DNA of 64,000 nucleotides from Paramyrothecium sp. XJ0827. Lineage: Eukaryota; Ascomycota; Sordariomycetes; Hypocreales; Stachybotryaceae. The number at the start of each line of letters is the position of its first letter. Position 1 is the stretch's first letter. Where the stretch lies: assembly GCA_020881915.1 (NCBI GenBank), contig JAJFPB010000006.1, positions 62,001-126,000 on the forward strand, read 5' to 3'. Positions 1 through 10,542 of this stretch are shown piece after piece. Below the pieces are notes generated by a model that did not search any database, had not been told where the DNA came from, and was given only the letters and a program-made list of their open reading frames with translations. The position numbers were made by a program, and so were the translations under genes.

Positions 1-36
1 AAGACAGCAATATCCCCCATTCCACCGCAAAGTAGA

Positions 37-679
37 TCATTTCGGAAGAGAAAGGGCGGACACAGATATCTGTGCTCGCGAGAGGTTCTTGTACAGGCAT
101 ATTCCATCTCTGTACCCGCCAGCTGGGCTTTGAGCATAGTCTGGAATGCGGCCCACCTCGGTATAACCAAATGTCTCGAAAACGCCCATGGCAGGACTTC
201 CCATTGCTACAGTCAAGACCTATAGGTACTGTTAGTTTAGGGGTTTACAAGACATGGAATAATTGGTATCCTACAGCACGCGTTCTCCCAAGCCGCACTG
301 CTTCCTCTTCCATGGCAAGAATCAGAGTCCCGGCGCCTCCTTGTCGACGGAAACCTGAATGAATGAACAAGTTCTCAACAATGACTCGATGCTTCATTGT
401 CTCCGAGCCAGGCATCGAGAGCATTATTACACCCTTGAGGTTTGAACCCGGTGGTGACTGGTGCGAGTCGGTTACGAGAAGGAGAATCTGTCTCGTTTCG
501 CCAACCTCGGCAATTTTGTCCTTCCACCATAGTAGTAGCTTGTCGATGTCTATGGGAGGCAGAAAGGTGGCAATGGTATTATCGCTGTTGATACACCCCG
601 CGTGGATGGCGGCGAGGTAAGGAATGAAGTACGTATGCTTTGCGCGATCAAAGCATAGCACCGTTCCAGCTGTTGACAT
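37..679 (-). CDS. GNAT-family N-acetyltransferase, two exons
   Basis: Probable acetyl-CoA-dependent N-acetyltransferase; the substrate cannot be told. Exons are 679-275 and 219-37, separated by a 55-nt intron (220-274) that starts GTAGGA, carries CTAAACTAAC and ends CTATAG; the junction is phase 0 and gives 195 aa. The acetyl-CoA loop is visible as RRQGGAGTL (R-x-x-G-x-G/A type), followed by the helix AMEEEAVRLGRT. The second exon carries the usual C-terminal strand and helix, with FETFGYTEVGRIP and GGYRDGICLYKNL, which is typical of fungal GNAT enzymes. Length fits a single GNAT domain. No signal peptide is visible. The family call is secure; the substrate is not. Confidence 0.85.
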
Positions 680-1380
680 TGCGTACTCTTTTAGATCGAC
701 ACAGTCAGAAGCAACTGAAGCTCCGACTGACAGTAAGCGTGTAGATGTACAATATGCGCCGAGTTGGTTGATTCAACGTAGGAAAGCGGCAACTCCGTGT
801 GAAGGCTCATTCAAACGGACAGCACCAGCTTTGGCTTATTAACATCCCGTCTCGGCATGGTTTGCGCGGAGCACAAGTATGCCTTGCCACTAGTCTAATT
901 TATGGCTTAGAAGATTCTCCCCTGTCTTGTTGCTATGGCTTATATGGAGTTACCGGAAGCCTTCCGTTTTAATCCATGGATCATCCTGACCCATGAAGAA
1001 GGGATGCACTTGTGATACGACCAACAGAGTGTGGCGCTGCTGTTGGTCAGACAAAAACAGCACGGTGGAGCGCACCACCGTATGATGTTCGTCCTCGGCT
1101 CCGGTGATGCAATATCAGGGGCTCGACCATCCCGGCCTGGGTGTCCAAGTGCTTACAGGGAGTGCCTCTTGATAACCCCTTAATGAAGAGTAGGTATTCG
1201 TTCCTCTTGCAATGAGGTAGCGTACAGTCGAATTCTTGGCTCAAATGTCAATTCTGGTGTAGCAAGGATCTAGAGGTTTCAATTGAACAGCGACGGCTTT
1301 CCTTCGAGGTGGGTGTATCGTAATGCCGAGATCTTCTTGCTGCCCAACCCTTAGGAAAAGATGCTTCCTTCAGATAATCC
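680..1380. other. Intergenic, no gene recognised
   Basis: Only short unsupported reading frames occur here. It should hold the promoter of the acetyltransferase (reading left) and the 3' region of the Myb-like gene. Confidence 0.5.
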
Positions 1381-2140
1381 CTAAGACTGACCCTTCATCT
1401 GGTCCGGCCTCGGCATTGCGGAATATTCATTCATTAATTCTGCAGCACGTTCAGAACACGCTGTTGGTGAGAAACCACTCCCGACTTTACTCGCTATAAT
1501 TCGCCATTTTTCCTCCGTGTATTCGTGCAATGCTTTTCTGAGCTTTTCGTCCTGTCACGGGATGTTAATCTTTCAACTAGATTCAAAGATTTGGCCGTCA
1601 TAAACATACTTGCATGTCAGTCCACTGAGCCTTCTGTTTGAGTCTCGTACAGTATCGGACCTGCAATGTGCCTGAAGATCGTCCTGGAAAGAAATCTGCA
1701 ATCTGTTTCCACAAGAGCTTGTATTCCTCCTTCAGTTGAACAAGTAACTGGTCATCTTGTGGCGTGAATTTGGATTTTGGGCACCGTGGTCGAGATGCTG
1801 GAGACGGCATACCAGCCTTTCCAACCAGACTTGAGACCTCTTTACCGCCCTTCTCATCTCGTGGTGGATTTGCAAGTTCATTGACGTTTGAAGAACAGTC
1901 TGTAAGGAGATATTGGACTTCAGCATCGAGTTCTGCTGTATGCCGAGAAGTCGCTTCGAATGCGATATACTGTTTAATATCGTTGCCATGACGCTGTTCA
2001 ATATAAGAGGGATGATGGAATTGCAAAGTCTCCCCCAATGAGTGACACGAATAGCCCGCATATCCCATCGTGGGTTGATCATATAACATTTGGTCTTGAC
2101 CGAGGCGAGGATAATATGCTGGAACCATGTGGAAGGCCAT
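1381..2140 (-). CDS. Myb/SANT-like DNA-binding protein, two exons
   Basis: Probable nuclear DNA-binding protein. Exons are 2140-1610 and 1551-1381, joined across a 58-nt intron (1552-1609; GTATGT...CGTGACAG), giving 233 aa. The first SANT/Myb-like repeat is near residues 122-170, with FTPQDDQLLVQLKEEYKLLW then IADFFPGRSSGTLQVRYCTRL; the spaced aromatics and the GRSSGTLQVRYC recognition helix are typical of fungal Myb-like proteins. Splicing adds a second, shorter repeat (DEKLRKALHEYTEEKWRIIA then KVGSGF) in which tryptophans recur at repeat spacing. The N-terminal 110 residues are low in recognisable motifs. The start is the first in-frame ATG. The second repeat exists only if the intron is removed, which supports the splice. 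Confidence 0.8.
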
Positions 2141-2940
2141 TTCTCACCAATGCTCTTAATGCGAGTTGAGCTGAAGTCAGATGACGATTTGGGGTTGAGT
2201 CCGTCGCAGTCCTGCGTCGGCGACCAATGCGTCGGGGAAAAGAAATAATACAAGGGAAAACAAAGGCTTTGGATTTGGTGATTCACCCGCTCGTATTAAA
2301 ATGACGAACATATGATATGAGGTAAGCGCTAGGACAAATTGAAGGGAGCTGATTTATGTTCTGAGCAAGGAAGTCCAAGTGGTGGCGCACACACTGCCGA
2401 TCGTCTAAGTGATGTCAAGGACGCTCACTACCGCTATATTCTAGCCATTTTAGGCAGACGCCCTGAACACCTGCTCTTGCTCGTTGTGCTCGCTGGTTGC
2501 TTCCTTTCTTCGGAGACGAGATGGCTTCAACTCTTGGTTCTCCCGGGCATGATCATTAGCTTCATGCTGATCTCCGGGACAATATTCCACCATCAATATC
2601 CGTTCGACCCTCCTCAAACGAACCTGAATGCCTAAGTGCTCTGATATCCCAAGGCCTCCGGACCATGAAGACACATCTCAAGGCAGGCCGTCAAAGCCAA
2701 AGGCATCGCTGTATCCGCCACAAAGCTTTAGGCCTCGGTTCATTGCGAAGGCAGTCCCGCTTATGGCGATCACGTCTGCGTTCGTGGCAGAAAACCAAGA
2801 AGAAAATGGGAGGTACGCATTCTCTCGAGGCCCGCATGGTCGCTCGTAGAATGTGAGGTTGGCCCCGCGTCCAATGCAGGCAAATTCATCATCGATACTT
2901 CAACTAGCATCTCCGGGTTGAAACTGCCCCATCGAGGGAA
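2141..2940. other. Intergenic, no secure gene
   Basis: Open frames run on both strands but none has a recognisable domain. A forward frame at 2339-2635 is hydrophobic in its middle but has no family signature and is not called. Confidence 0.4.
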
Positions 2941-3600
2941 CTAGGTGGAGAGTATTGATTTGATCGAGCAGCGGCCGATGTGCTGTACGGAGTTCTCGAT
3001 TGGTGTGTCCGCCGTATCGCCAAGCACAGCCTGCTCAGAATGTCCATCCCTGGGGGAGGGTGGCAGCGACGGTTTTCTTTCTTCGACTGAGTCCGCGGTC
3101 ACATAAGATAGAGTAGGGGAATGTAATGGCGGAATCCGTATTCCTCGTCGACTCAGCTCGTTGCACAGGACGGCAACATCATCTTGCAAGTGCTGTACTT
3201 CCATTTGAAGCACTTCGATTTGTTGTTTCTTCTTTCTTCGGTGTCGTATTGATGCTTTTGCGTTTCGCTGTCGCTTCTCGTCTGCCCTCTTGGAACCTTG
3301 CGAGTAATCGATACTCACAGAGATAGGATATTTGAATCCTGGGAGTGTCATGTAGGTTTGGGTCTCGGCCACGAAAATCGGTTCTTTCTCCATTGCAACT
3401 CCTCCATATGAACGCCTTTCTGGACAAGCAACATGTTGGTTGAACCGCTCCGGTTGCAGCAGGTGATGGGGTCTGTCATGGCCTTGGAGCTGACTTGGAA
3501 AGGTGGAGGCAGGGCTATCAGGCATCGGGAGGAACGCTGTTGAGGCATGGGAGTGTAAGGGCAACGCTGAACCCGCGTATTGTGAGGCTGTATGGCCCAT
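2941..3600 (-). CDS. bZIP transcription factor
   Basis: Probable nuclear sequence-specific activator or repressor. The basic region [20 protein letters not shown] carries the bZIP signature N-x-x-A-S-x-R-H-R and is followed by a leucine-zipper-like heptad run ([20 protein letters not shown]). The frame is open upstream to 3870, but those 90 residues look non-coding and lie over a duplicated block. I therefore take the ATG at 3600 (MGHTASQ), giving 219 aa. The segment before the basic region is rich in Ser, Pro and His, as in fungal bZIP factors of this size. The C-terminus ends at the stop at 2941. An upstream exon cannot be excluded. Confidence 0.75.
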   Translation of the reverse strand: MGHTASQYAGSALPLHSHASTAFLPMPDSPASTFPSQLQGHDRPHHLLQPERFNQHVACPERRSYGGVAMEKEPIFVAETQTYMTLPGFKYPISVSIDYSQGSKRADEKRQRNAKASIRHRRKKKQQIEVLQMEVQHLQDDVAVLCNELSRRGIRIPPLHSPTLSYVTADSVEERKPSLPPSPRDGHSEQAVLGDTADTPIENSVQHIGRCSIKSILST

Positions 3601-3692
3601 GTCTGCTGGCGATCGAGATGGGCGGATAGAAGAAAATGATAAGATGCATGTGTGGAGATGAGCACTCAAATTTATGTCTGCAAGATGATGCC

Positions 3693-4075
3693 ACTGGGTC
3701 CACTGAATCTGGCAACAGACCAAGAACCCTGGCCAGTGTTCGTAAGCAACCTGCAATGATTGATGACCCATGAACCTCATGCGAGGAAGCCTTGCAACTT
3801 TCCATCCCTGCACATAGACTAACGCGCACATGATGAGCAAGCAAGGGTGGAACCTAGTCTGGTGGTCCAATGGGTTTGCAAAGCCTGCCCATTCCGAGGT
3901 CCAGGGACGTGTGTGGCCACAATGTCGTATCGAGGCAAAGGATCTGCGACGGGTTCAATGAATCTGGCAAGAGACCGAGAACCCGGGCCAATGTTCATAA
4001 GCGACCTGCAGCGATTGATGATTCACAGCCGTGGAACCCAAGCGAGGGAGCCCTGCAAGCCCCGATGCCTGCTTT
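3693..4075. repeat. Imperfect tandem segmental duplication (~110 bp, two copies)
   Basis: Copy A (about 3693-3805) and copy B (about 3948-4075) align along their length. Shared blocks include TGAATCTGGCAA, AGAACCC and TGATTGATGA, with diverged positions that include many transitions. The copies are about 250 bp apart and lie upstream of the bZIP gene, so they may be part of its promoter region. Confidence 0.75.
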
Positions 4076-4446
4076 CACGTCGGCTGCTCTCAACCCAGTG
4101 GTCAGCTGATGATTCTGCAAGTCCTTTCCGACCAAGGATACGGGATCAGTGTGTACCTCCCGTGCTACTTGCCTGACAGAGCTGGTCTTCCGGAGAGCCC
4201 CCTTACGAGAATGTCAGTGGTGCTCTTTTACTCGGTGAAAGCAGGTGAGCGTTAGCAATGATATGGGACGGAGCTTAGAGCATATTGAGATGGTCCCGTC
4301 TTGATCACGTGAGCCAATGAAGAATCACGGCCAGAGTTCGAACTGTGATTCGGGAGGGGGCTCTCGTATGCTACTTGAGGTTCGACACAGGCAAGCCTTC
4401 TCGCGCTGCAATGGCAGGGAATCTGAGCACAAATTTAATGAACTAT

Positions 4447-5355
4447 TCAGTCAATTATGGTGGCAATTTGACATACAGAAATCAATCCCCCGAAATATGG
4501 TTGACTCTCAGACCGTGCTATCCGCCTCTGGAATTCGTACATGGATTTTAATTGTGCCAGAGTGAACTTTCTCGTGTCCAACTTTGACCCGAGTACAGAA
4601 ATAACGTAGTCTGCATACTCTGAGAGCCCAGTCTCGCATCGAGGGCATACATCGAGCTCAATGCTGACGTCAGCGAGAATGTCGGTTGCATAAACAACAA
4701 CATCGCCATCTGCTAACAAAACGCCTTTGGGGAGTGGTAGCACCTTTGGCATAAGATACTCGAGCGTTTTGAGCTGGTCCCTGAGTCTCGTTACTCCAGC
4801 TTCCTTACAGTGAGATGGATACTCGTGTGGGTCCAGCTTCCTTTGAATGCTATTTACATCGGCGAGTTTCTTCTCGATCTGGCCCAAACGGTTGGGGAGC
4901 TCTTTCCACGTTTTGAGTGGTTGTTGAACAATATTCAGACGTCCATGAGATTCCAATCGCTGTACATGGGAGGCTAGTTCGTCAAGTGAACGTGGAATGA
5001 GTGGCAGACCCATTCCGGGATACAGCTTATTTGTCAAATATCTTGTGCGGATCCAGAGAACAGGCAACTGCTCAGTGATTTCACCCGCTGCATCTGGGAA
5101 GAGTGAAAACTTGGGTAACTTAACGGGTGGAAAGCCACAGTTCTCCCATGTTGCCGTAGCTTTGTCTATATTTGCGTGGAGTTGTCCTGATCTCGCTGGC
5201 AACCGCCCAAGGGCAGCGCAAAGACTGGCGTAGAAGAAACAGAGAAAAACCAGGGTTGTGTCTTTGTCAAGGCCACGTGGGCAGAGGGGAATATCGGCGC
5301 CCTTCTGCCGAAGTCTTTGCCAAGACAGGAGAGGCATGACGATATCCTCATTCAA
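4447..5355 (-). pseudogene. Unknown conserved gene, 5' end lost at a LINE remnant
   Basis: A 302-codon frame with no recognised domain. It begins inside a motif (ELNEDIVMPLLSWQRL) that also occurs at the end of a second frame in this window (43593-44110, ELNQDIDMPLWSWQR), so the two are related. The frame runs into an in-frame TAG about 60 nt upstream, inside sequence belonging to a LINE ORF1 on the other strand, so its N-terminal part is missing. The remaining protein has a possible CxxC pair (DVCPRCETG) near its C-terminus and a Leu-rich middle. Without a natural start it is unlikely to make the original protein. The family function is unknown to me. Confidence 0.5.
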
Positions 5356-5357
5356 CT

Positions 5358-6115
5358 CTCCTGTCGAAGATCTGCGGGTCTTCGCACAGGCCAGGTCGCA
5401 GACTAGCTACGCCATCCGTACACACATTGCGCAGAAAACAGGAATCGATCACCAATCTATTCATGCCATCCCGGTCGCTTCTGGCTGGGCCATCCGACCA
5501 ACAGACGCGGCTACCCGTGATAAACTCCTCCATCAAAAGGACGAGTGGTCCCACGAGCTGGGCGCAACTAACATCGAGGCTAGCCAAAAGTGGTATAAAT
5601 ACGTTGTACCCAACTGCCCACGCCGACTCACAGACTCACAAGGCAGCGAGGTTGAGTACGATAAGGCAACTAGAGACGAAATCAAATGTCAAACAGGTCT
5701 TGAACCTGTGAGGGTCCAGCCATCCCGACACGACTCTGACGACCCCCCGTCTAAGACTCTTATCGTATCATTCACGGAACCGACGAAACGCTGCTGGACC
5801 CTGTTCGGAGTTAGCTTGCCTGCCAAGCTCCTCAACAAACCACAAGCAGCGAGGCAATGCAACGTATGTCTGGGACTTCCACCCCCCTCGCGGCTGCGGA
5901 AGATTGCCCGTCTGTGAGAACTGCGGCAAGCCAGGCCACAAGTCAGAAGACTGCACCGGGTCTAAACAATGTGCCAATTGCTTGGCCCCACATGGCGCCA
6001 AAGAGCTGGCCAAGCGTCTCGCCCGCCCGAGGCTAGTGCACGGAGTGCTGCGAACCCCGACGAAGGAACAGAAGAAGACAGTCCGGAAGATGGGCTTAGA
6101 GATATTCTACCAGGA
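5358..6115 (+). pseudogene. Tad-like LINE ORF1 (gag-like) remnant with zinc knuckles
   Basis: Fragment of the nucleic-acid-binding ORF1 of a Tad-like non-LTR retrotransposon. The first frame contains the conserved block THIAQKTGIDHQSIHAIPV and then KWYKYVVPNCP. The second contains a CCHC knuckle, CENCGKPGHKSEDC, followed by CANCLAPHG. The first cysteine pair (CNVC) lies in the other frame: one extra base near 5874-5877 splits the cysteine array. No reverse transcriptase follows, and similarity fades after about 6115. Its left edge coincides with the truncated end of the unknown gene on the opposite strand, so insertion or rearrangement probably cut that gene. Confidence 0.7.
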
Positions 6116-6523
6116 GCACCCGGTGTACTGCAGATCCCTTATGAGAAGACACTGCGAGAACGGTGCCTCGGTCAACAGAGCCACAACTACTGAGAAAACT
6201 CAAAGCTGATTTAAGGGTAGTGGGCTTGTCTCCGATTGCAAGGTCGACTAGAAGTTTTGGACGTTTATTCTGCTCTGTAACGTTCGTCTTCGAACGACTA
6301 GATTCATGCAATAATCAATCAACGAGGTATCGAGTTATGGAAAGATTTCGGGGTTCCATTCCTTAATCACAAATCGAAGCTATGGAATCTACGTATCATA
6401 GACTATTGTGGTGAAAGAAGCAAAAACAACTAAAATGTTGTCCTATTTTATCTGTCGCCGTGTCCCACGATATCTAGGCTTCTAGCATACAGGTCCAGAT
6501 TATACGGCGTGAAGAGCACCTTT

Positions 6524-6983
6524 CTAGAGCTCATCACAGAGAACACCCACCTCGTTAAGCTAGATGGAATTTGTTAGTGGATGTTCTCTTAGGGGTGTAA
6601 ATAACAGTGGTGAGTACGTACGGCCTTGAGGACACAGCATCCGGGGTTCTTGCCAATGGATTTGCAAGAAATAGACAAGTCGCCGTTGATGTTAGGGGGA
6701 GCTGATATGTTAGTCTGGATGTACGGTATTGAGTTCCCGTATAGTAACAGAACTACTTACGCCTCTCGCATCCAAGGCCGACAAGGCCAAGGAGAATGAT
6801 GTCGCAGCATTGAGGGGTGCCACTGAGGCCTGCGCACTGATCACTTGTAGTCCCTCCGTTGTTGACTCCACTACTGCGGGAGTCACGGGGCTGGCTAACG
6901 CTATAGCTGTTTTTGACTGGGGAGGTATTTGGAAGGGCAAGAGCGGCAGAGACGAAAAGGGTGGCAATCATTGTGAACTTCAT
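6524..6983 (-). CDS. Hydrophobin (class II-like), three exons
   Basis: Small secreted amphipathic cell-wall and surface protein. Exons are 6983-6761, 6701-6622 and 6559-6524; introns are 59 nt (6702-6760, GTAAGT..TATCAG) and 62 nt (6560-6621, GTACGT..ATCTAG), giving 112 aa. The start is the ATG before the signal peptide MKFTMIATLFVSAALALP. After splicing all eight cysteines appear in hydrophobin order: C, then CC (TPQCCD), then C (GLGCERP), C (LSISCKS), CC (NPGCCVL), C (VLCDEL). Spacings are 8, 11, 14, 8 and 11 residues, close to class II (usually about 9-10, 11, 16, 8-9, 10). The gene needs both introns to recover cysteines 5-8, which is strong support. A Ser/Asn/Gly-rich linker precedes the domain. 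Confidence 0.85.
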
Positions 6984-8265
6984 CTTGACGAGTGAATTTG
7001 GGAGACTGAGATATTCCAAACAATCAGTGATTTTGGACTGAAAAGGCAGTGGTGAACACAACAGTAACAGTGCTTATGGAATAGCAAATGAAGGAGAGGG
7101 TAAATACTTTTATGACAGGAACAAAGCATCTTAATATAACTTTACGTCGTGGAGATGGCTCAGTTTGAGCCAAAAGATGTATGTCAGATAAAGGCGTTCT
7201 TTGCTCCGCATGCATTCCAGACACGCTAACATCCGAAGCCAGGACCAATTGAGGCTGCAGCATAGACAAGGAATTATGATTCAGTAGACGATCGCACAGT
7301 CACAAGAATAGCAAGCAGTGGCACATCACTTCTCAGCCTAGATGATTATCTCTGATGCGGGGGCTTAGGCCTGAGGGTGAAGAATTTCCGGCCATCCTTG
7401 TATACATTGAGTCAAACTGTGTTAGGAATAGCCTTGAATTACTTCCGAACGTGCTGATGCAGTTGCCTGAAGGTGTGGGTCAAAAGAGTAGTGCTACTTC
7501 AACGACTCCGTTACACCTGCCCGTTGTTCTTGTTTTCTTTTCTTTTGGCTCTGCCACACCCAACTCGTGCCTGAGACACAGCTGGAAAAGGAGGAAGGGG
7601 ATCTTTGAGGTGGAGAGTTTGGCAGAGAGAACCGGAAATCCAAGCCTTCAAGGACCAATGCACATTAGTGTGTATGAATAATTTAATACAGCCGCGTGGT
7701 CTGGACCGTATACTGGGTTGGTAGCGCGGCCAATGTGGGAACACAATGTGGAAATGTTCTAGCCCTCGGATGAAACTGCCGTCTAAAGATGTCGCCGCCA
7801 TGCCTGGGAGGGCAACACAATTCTGCCCACTGAGATGTCTGTAATTGAGATGTGGAATGGACAAGGACAGAGCAAAAATGGACGTAGTTCACGCAAGGCT
7901 GAACTGGAGGAAGGGTCAAAAGTGGGCAATAGCTGAATGGATGTGGCTAAATGGCGACATGGCCTAGGATAGATCAAATCTAGTAACACACATATGGTTC
8001 CATGACCGTGAGGTTAGCGAGTCACGAGAGACATCCGAACTCTACTCGTTCTACGGCTCGATAATTTTCGCTCTACCTCAGACATAAAAGTACCAGCGAG
8101 AACCTTTGTTCTTTGATTCAGTTCGGATTCTGGTTCGACAATACATTAAATAGCTTATCCATCATCACTTGTTTCTAAGCCGTCTTATCCCTAGCAACAT
8201 GTAGCTGAAAACAGAAAATGGCGTTGAATATGCAGAGTTTAGTTCCACAGAAAAGGCCCTCGCGC
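6984..8265. other. Intergenic, no gene recognised
   Basis: Probable promoter side of the hydrophobin. Open frames on the minus strand at 7511-7989 have no recognisable domain and no codon-like pattern. Confidence 0.5.
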
Positions 8266-8335
8266 TCCAGTTCCCCGTCTCCAGTTCCCCGTCTCCGGTT
8301 CCCCGTCTCCTATTCCCCGTCTCCAACCCCTGTCC
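8266..8335. repeat. 14-bp minisatellite, five copies
   Basis: Unit TCCAGTTCCCCGTC is repeated twice exactly (8266-8293), then as TCCGGTTCCCCGTC, TCCTATTCCCCGTC and a degenerate fifth copy. Confidence 0.9.
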
Positions 8336-8948
8336 TCCATTCCTTCCCTCTTCTCTCATCTCCGCATCTTTTAGTGCAGTATAGACCGCGAGTGGTATGC
8401 ACCGCTGCGTATTTCCACGTCCTCCCCGCACGATGGATGGGGCAAATAGGGGGTGGGGCGATCAATGCAGTTTGCCACTACTGCTGCACACACGCGCGTT
8501 GACGTAACAGTAGCGTATTGCGGTGTTGCCTCCCGGTAACGGGATTGGGTGGGGGCAAGATACTCCTCCTTGCCGCAACGCTTGGCTTATGACCTGCACT
8601 ATTCCGATGGCTGAATGGATTGGCAGACACTGCAGGGCTGCTTACTAGCTAGATTCGGTTGCGACTTTAATTATGATGCAAGGTTGGACGACTAGGCAAC
8701 AACAGTTCGACCGCTGTCCACAAAAATTGCCTAGATAAATTGTTGGCCGTAGTTTCGAACGTACTATATACGTCGGGCCAACGTCAGCGGAGCGCTGCGG
8801 AACCTGGTAGGAATGTGTCACGTGTTCCAAGAAAGCTTGCGGTAGCTGGGACAATCGCACGCGCTGCCCTTCTAAATGCATTGGGTAGCCACGATCATAA
8901 TGGGGACAATTTGAATAGAAGACTCTCCACAATTCGAACATCACAATC

Positions 8949-9460
8949 ATGGATGGGTCACAGTCAGGCCTGGGATCATTCCAGACAACTGGAATGCTTG
9001 GTTACAAATCCAAGTGAAACAATCTCCAACAACTGGAATGATCCATTACGAGTCTGGGTCGAAACAACTCGAAGATGACTCGAACGCTTCTATGCCGTCA
9101 TAGGTCTTGGGGTCTGCTCAAGGTCAAAGGCTCGGTTTGTGTATTTAACACCGCAGCAGAGATGTCAGTCAGCAGATACACAATTTCACCTTTGGAAGGA
9201 CCAACAATCCGGCGCAAGACGGCGCTGGCGGTGACAATGGCACGAACGAGAACATCCTTGGCATGTCTCATTTCCGGTTCGATATCGAGGATATCATGAG
9301 CTTGCAGGGCCAGGACTGGGGATAGGACTGGGACAGCATGTTTTGGGAAGAGTCAGTAGCTGCTTCTCAGAATGGTTACGAACTGTACCAGACCAACCTC
9401 GAAGAAATGTTCTCGTCAAACTATACCACAGACTTCCAAAACATGCCCACATATCCTTGA
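8949..9460 (+). pseudogene. Decayed gene relic, possibly a regulator C-terminus
   Basis: A coding-like stretch broken by stops and frame changes. The best part reads QDGAGGDNGTNENILGMSHF, then FDIEDIMSLQGQDWG, a TAG, then DWDSMFWEESVAASQNGYEL and a natural-looking end TTDFQNMPTYP. Acidic and aromatic C-terminal tails of this type occur in fungal transcription factors, but there is no domain to name. The upstream part begins MDGSQSGLGSFQTTGMLGY and stops after 22 codons. Low-level repetition of ACAACTGGAATG is visible at its start. Confidence 0.35.
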
Positions 9461-10154
9461 TGGATTGAGGAGTCTCTTCACCGCACAAAATCAGCTCAAA
9501 TTCTTGCCGCTGACGATGAGAGCCTAGCGGTTTGGGCTCGAGTGATTGCTATCCCAATCAACTACACTTTGAGTCACAAGTTGGCACGCTATTACTATCA
9601 TTATCTACAAGCTGGGATGCTGTTGACAAACTAGTCTACCCAATCGAATGACCTGAAGTTTGTTCTAAACATGGAGGCTAATCCGTTCAAAGGAATGTGA
9701 CAACTCTCTCTCATTCACTTTTCTCACTACACTGGTAAACCCACTATTGTGACGGAGCTCCCTGATCAGGAGAACTAGCCAATAACCTCATACATACCCT
9801 ACCCTCTTCTAGTACTACCACACCATTCTAGTAAGCATAAATAGGGGAGGAGCACAACGTGCCCTGCTCTGGTCAGATTGGCTCCGCGGACCCGGAAGCC
9901 ATGCCGCATGCTCTATATTGCGCCACCGTCATGCATAGCCAATATGTCTTTAAGCAGGTACAGGAATCAGCCATCAATGCAAGGGCTACAAATATCCTGG
10001 ACTGCCACTACATTCTTGTAAACTATCATCAGTGGTACAAATGAATTAGACTTCATTATTAAAGAATCATTGACTCCTACAAGATAACGCCAGGTAGTGC
10101 TTCGTCGAACAAATACAGTTAGCGATCTGCTCCAATCCATACTCATCTTGAGTT
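9461..10154. other. Intergenic, nothing recognised
   Basis: No open frame with coding character and no repeat structure seen. Confidence 0.5.
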
Positions 10155-10542
10155 ATGACCGATATATGGTGCTACGGCTGGCTTTGTGTGAGTATGTACC
10201 TGAAACAGAGCTGACATCAGTTCACTAATCATTCAGGGGAACTGCCTTAAATATACCGAAAAAACCTTGGTATGGGGAATTCAGTACTGCATGAGGTGTA
10301 ACTCAGCAATAGGATGTGATGAAGTCATTCGCATTTCACATGTTGCAGGATCTTACGTTAAAAGTGCATGGGAATTGAATGAAAATGGGCAGTGGCAGGA
10401 TATCAGAATCCACGACCATATCCCCAATTGGAATACGCTGCTGCCGGAAGTCGTGGAGCCGTGTCCACCAAAAAGAAAACTTCAAATTGCACACCAAAAC
10501 TGTAATAGAGTCTCATCATGGCCAGCTGTGGTACCACGCTAA
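10155..10542 (+). CDS. Small hypothetical CxxC protein, two exons
   Basis: Candidate gene missed without splicing. Exon 1 (10155-10187) encodes MTDIWCYGWLC. A 49-nt intron (10188-10236; GTGAGT, branch CACTAATC, end ATTCAG) joins it in phase 0 to exon 2 (10237-10542), giving 112 aa. The splice creates CGNC close to a second CMRC pair about 19 residues downstream, a spacing compatible with a zinc ribbon or knuckle; the rest has no known domain. The short canonical intron with an open frame on both sides is the main support. There is no signal peptide. The function is unknown, and a chance open frame is possible. Confidence 0.45.

Noticed and set aside
3601..3870. Upstream 90-codon extension of the bZIP frame
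   Set aside because: It overlaps the duplicated block and looks non-coding, so the ATG at 3600 is preferred.
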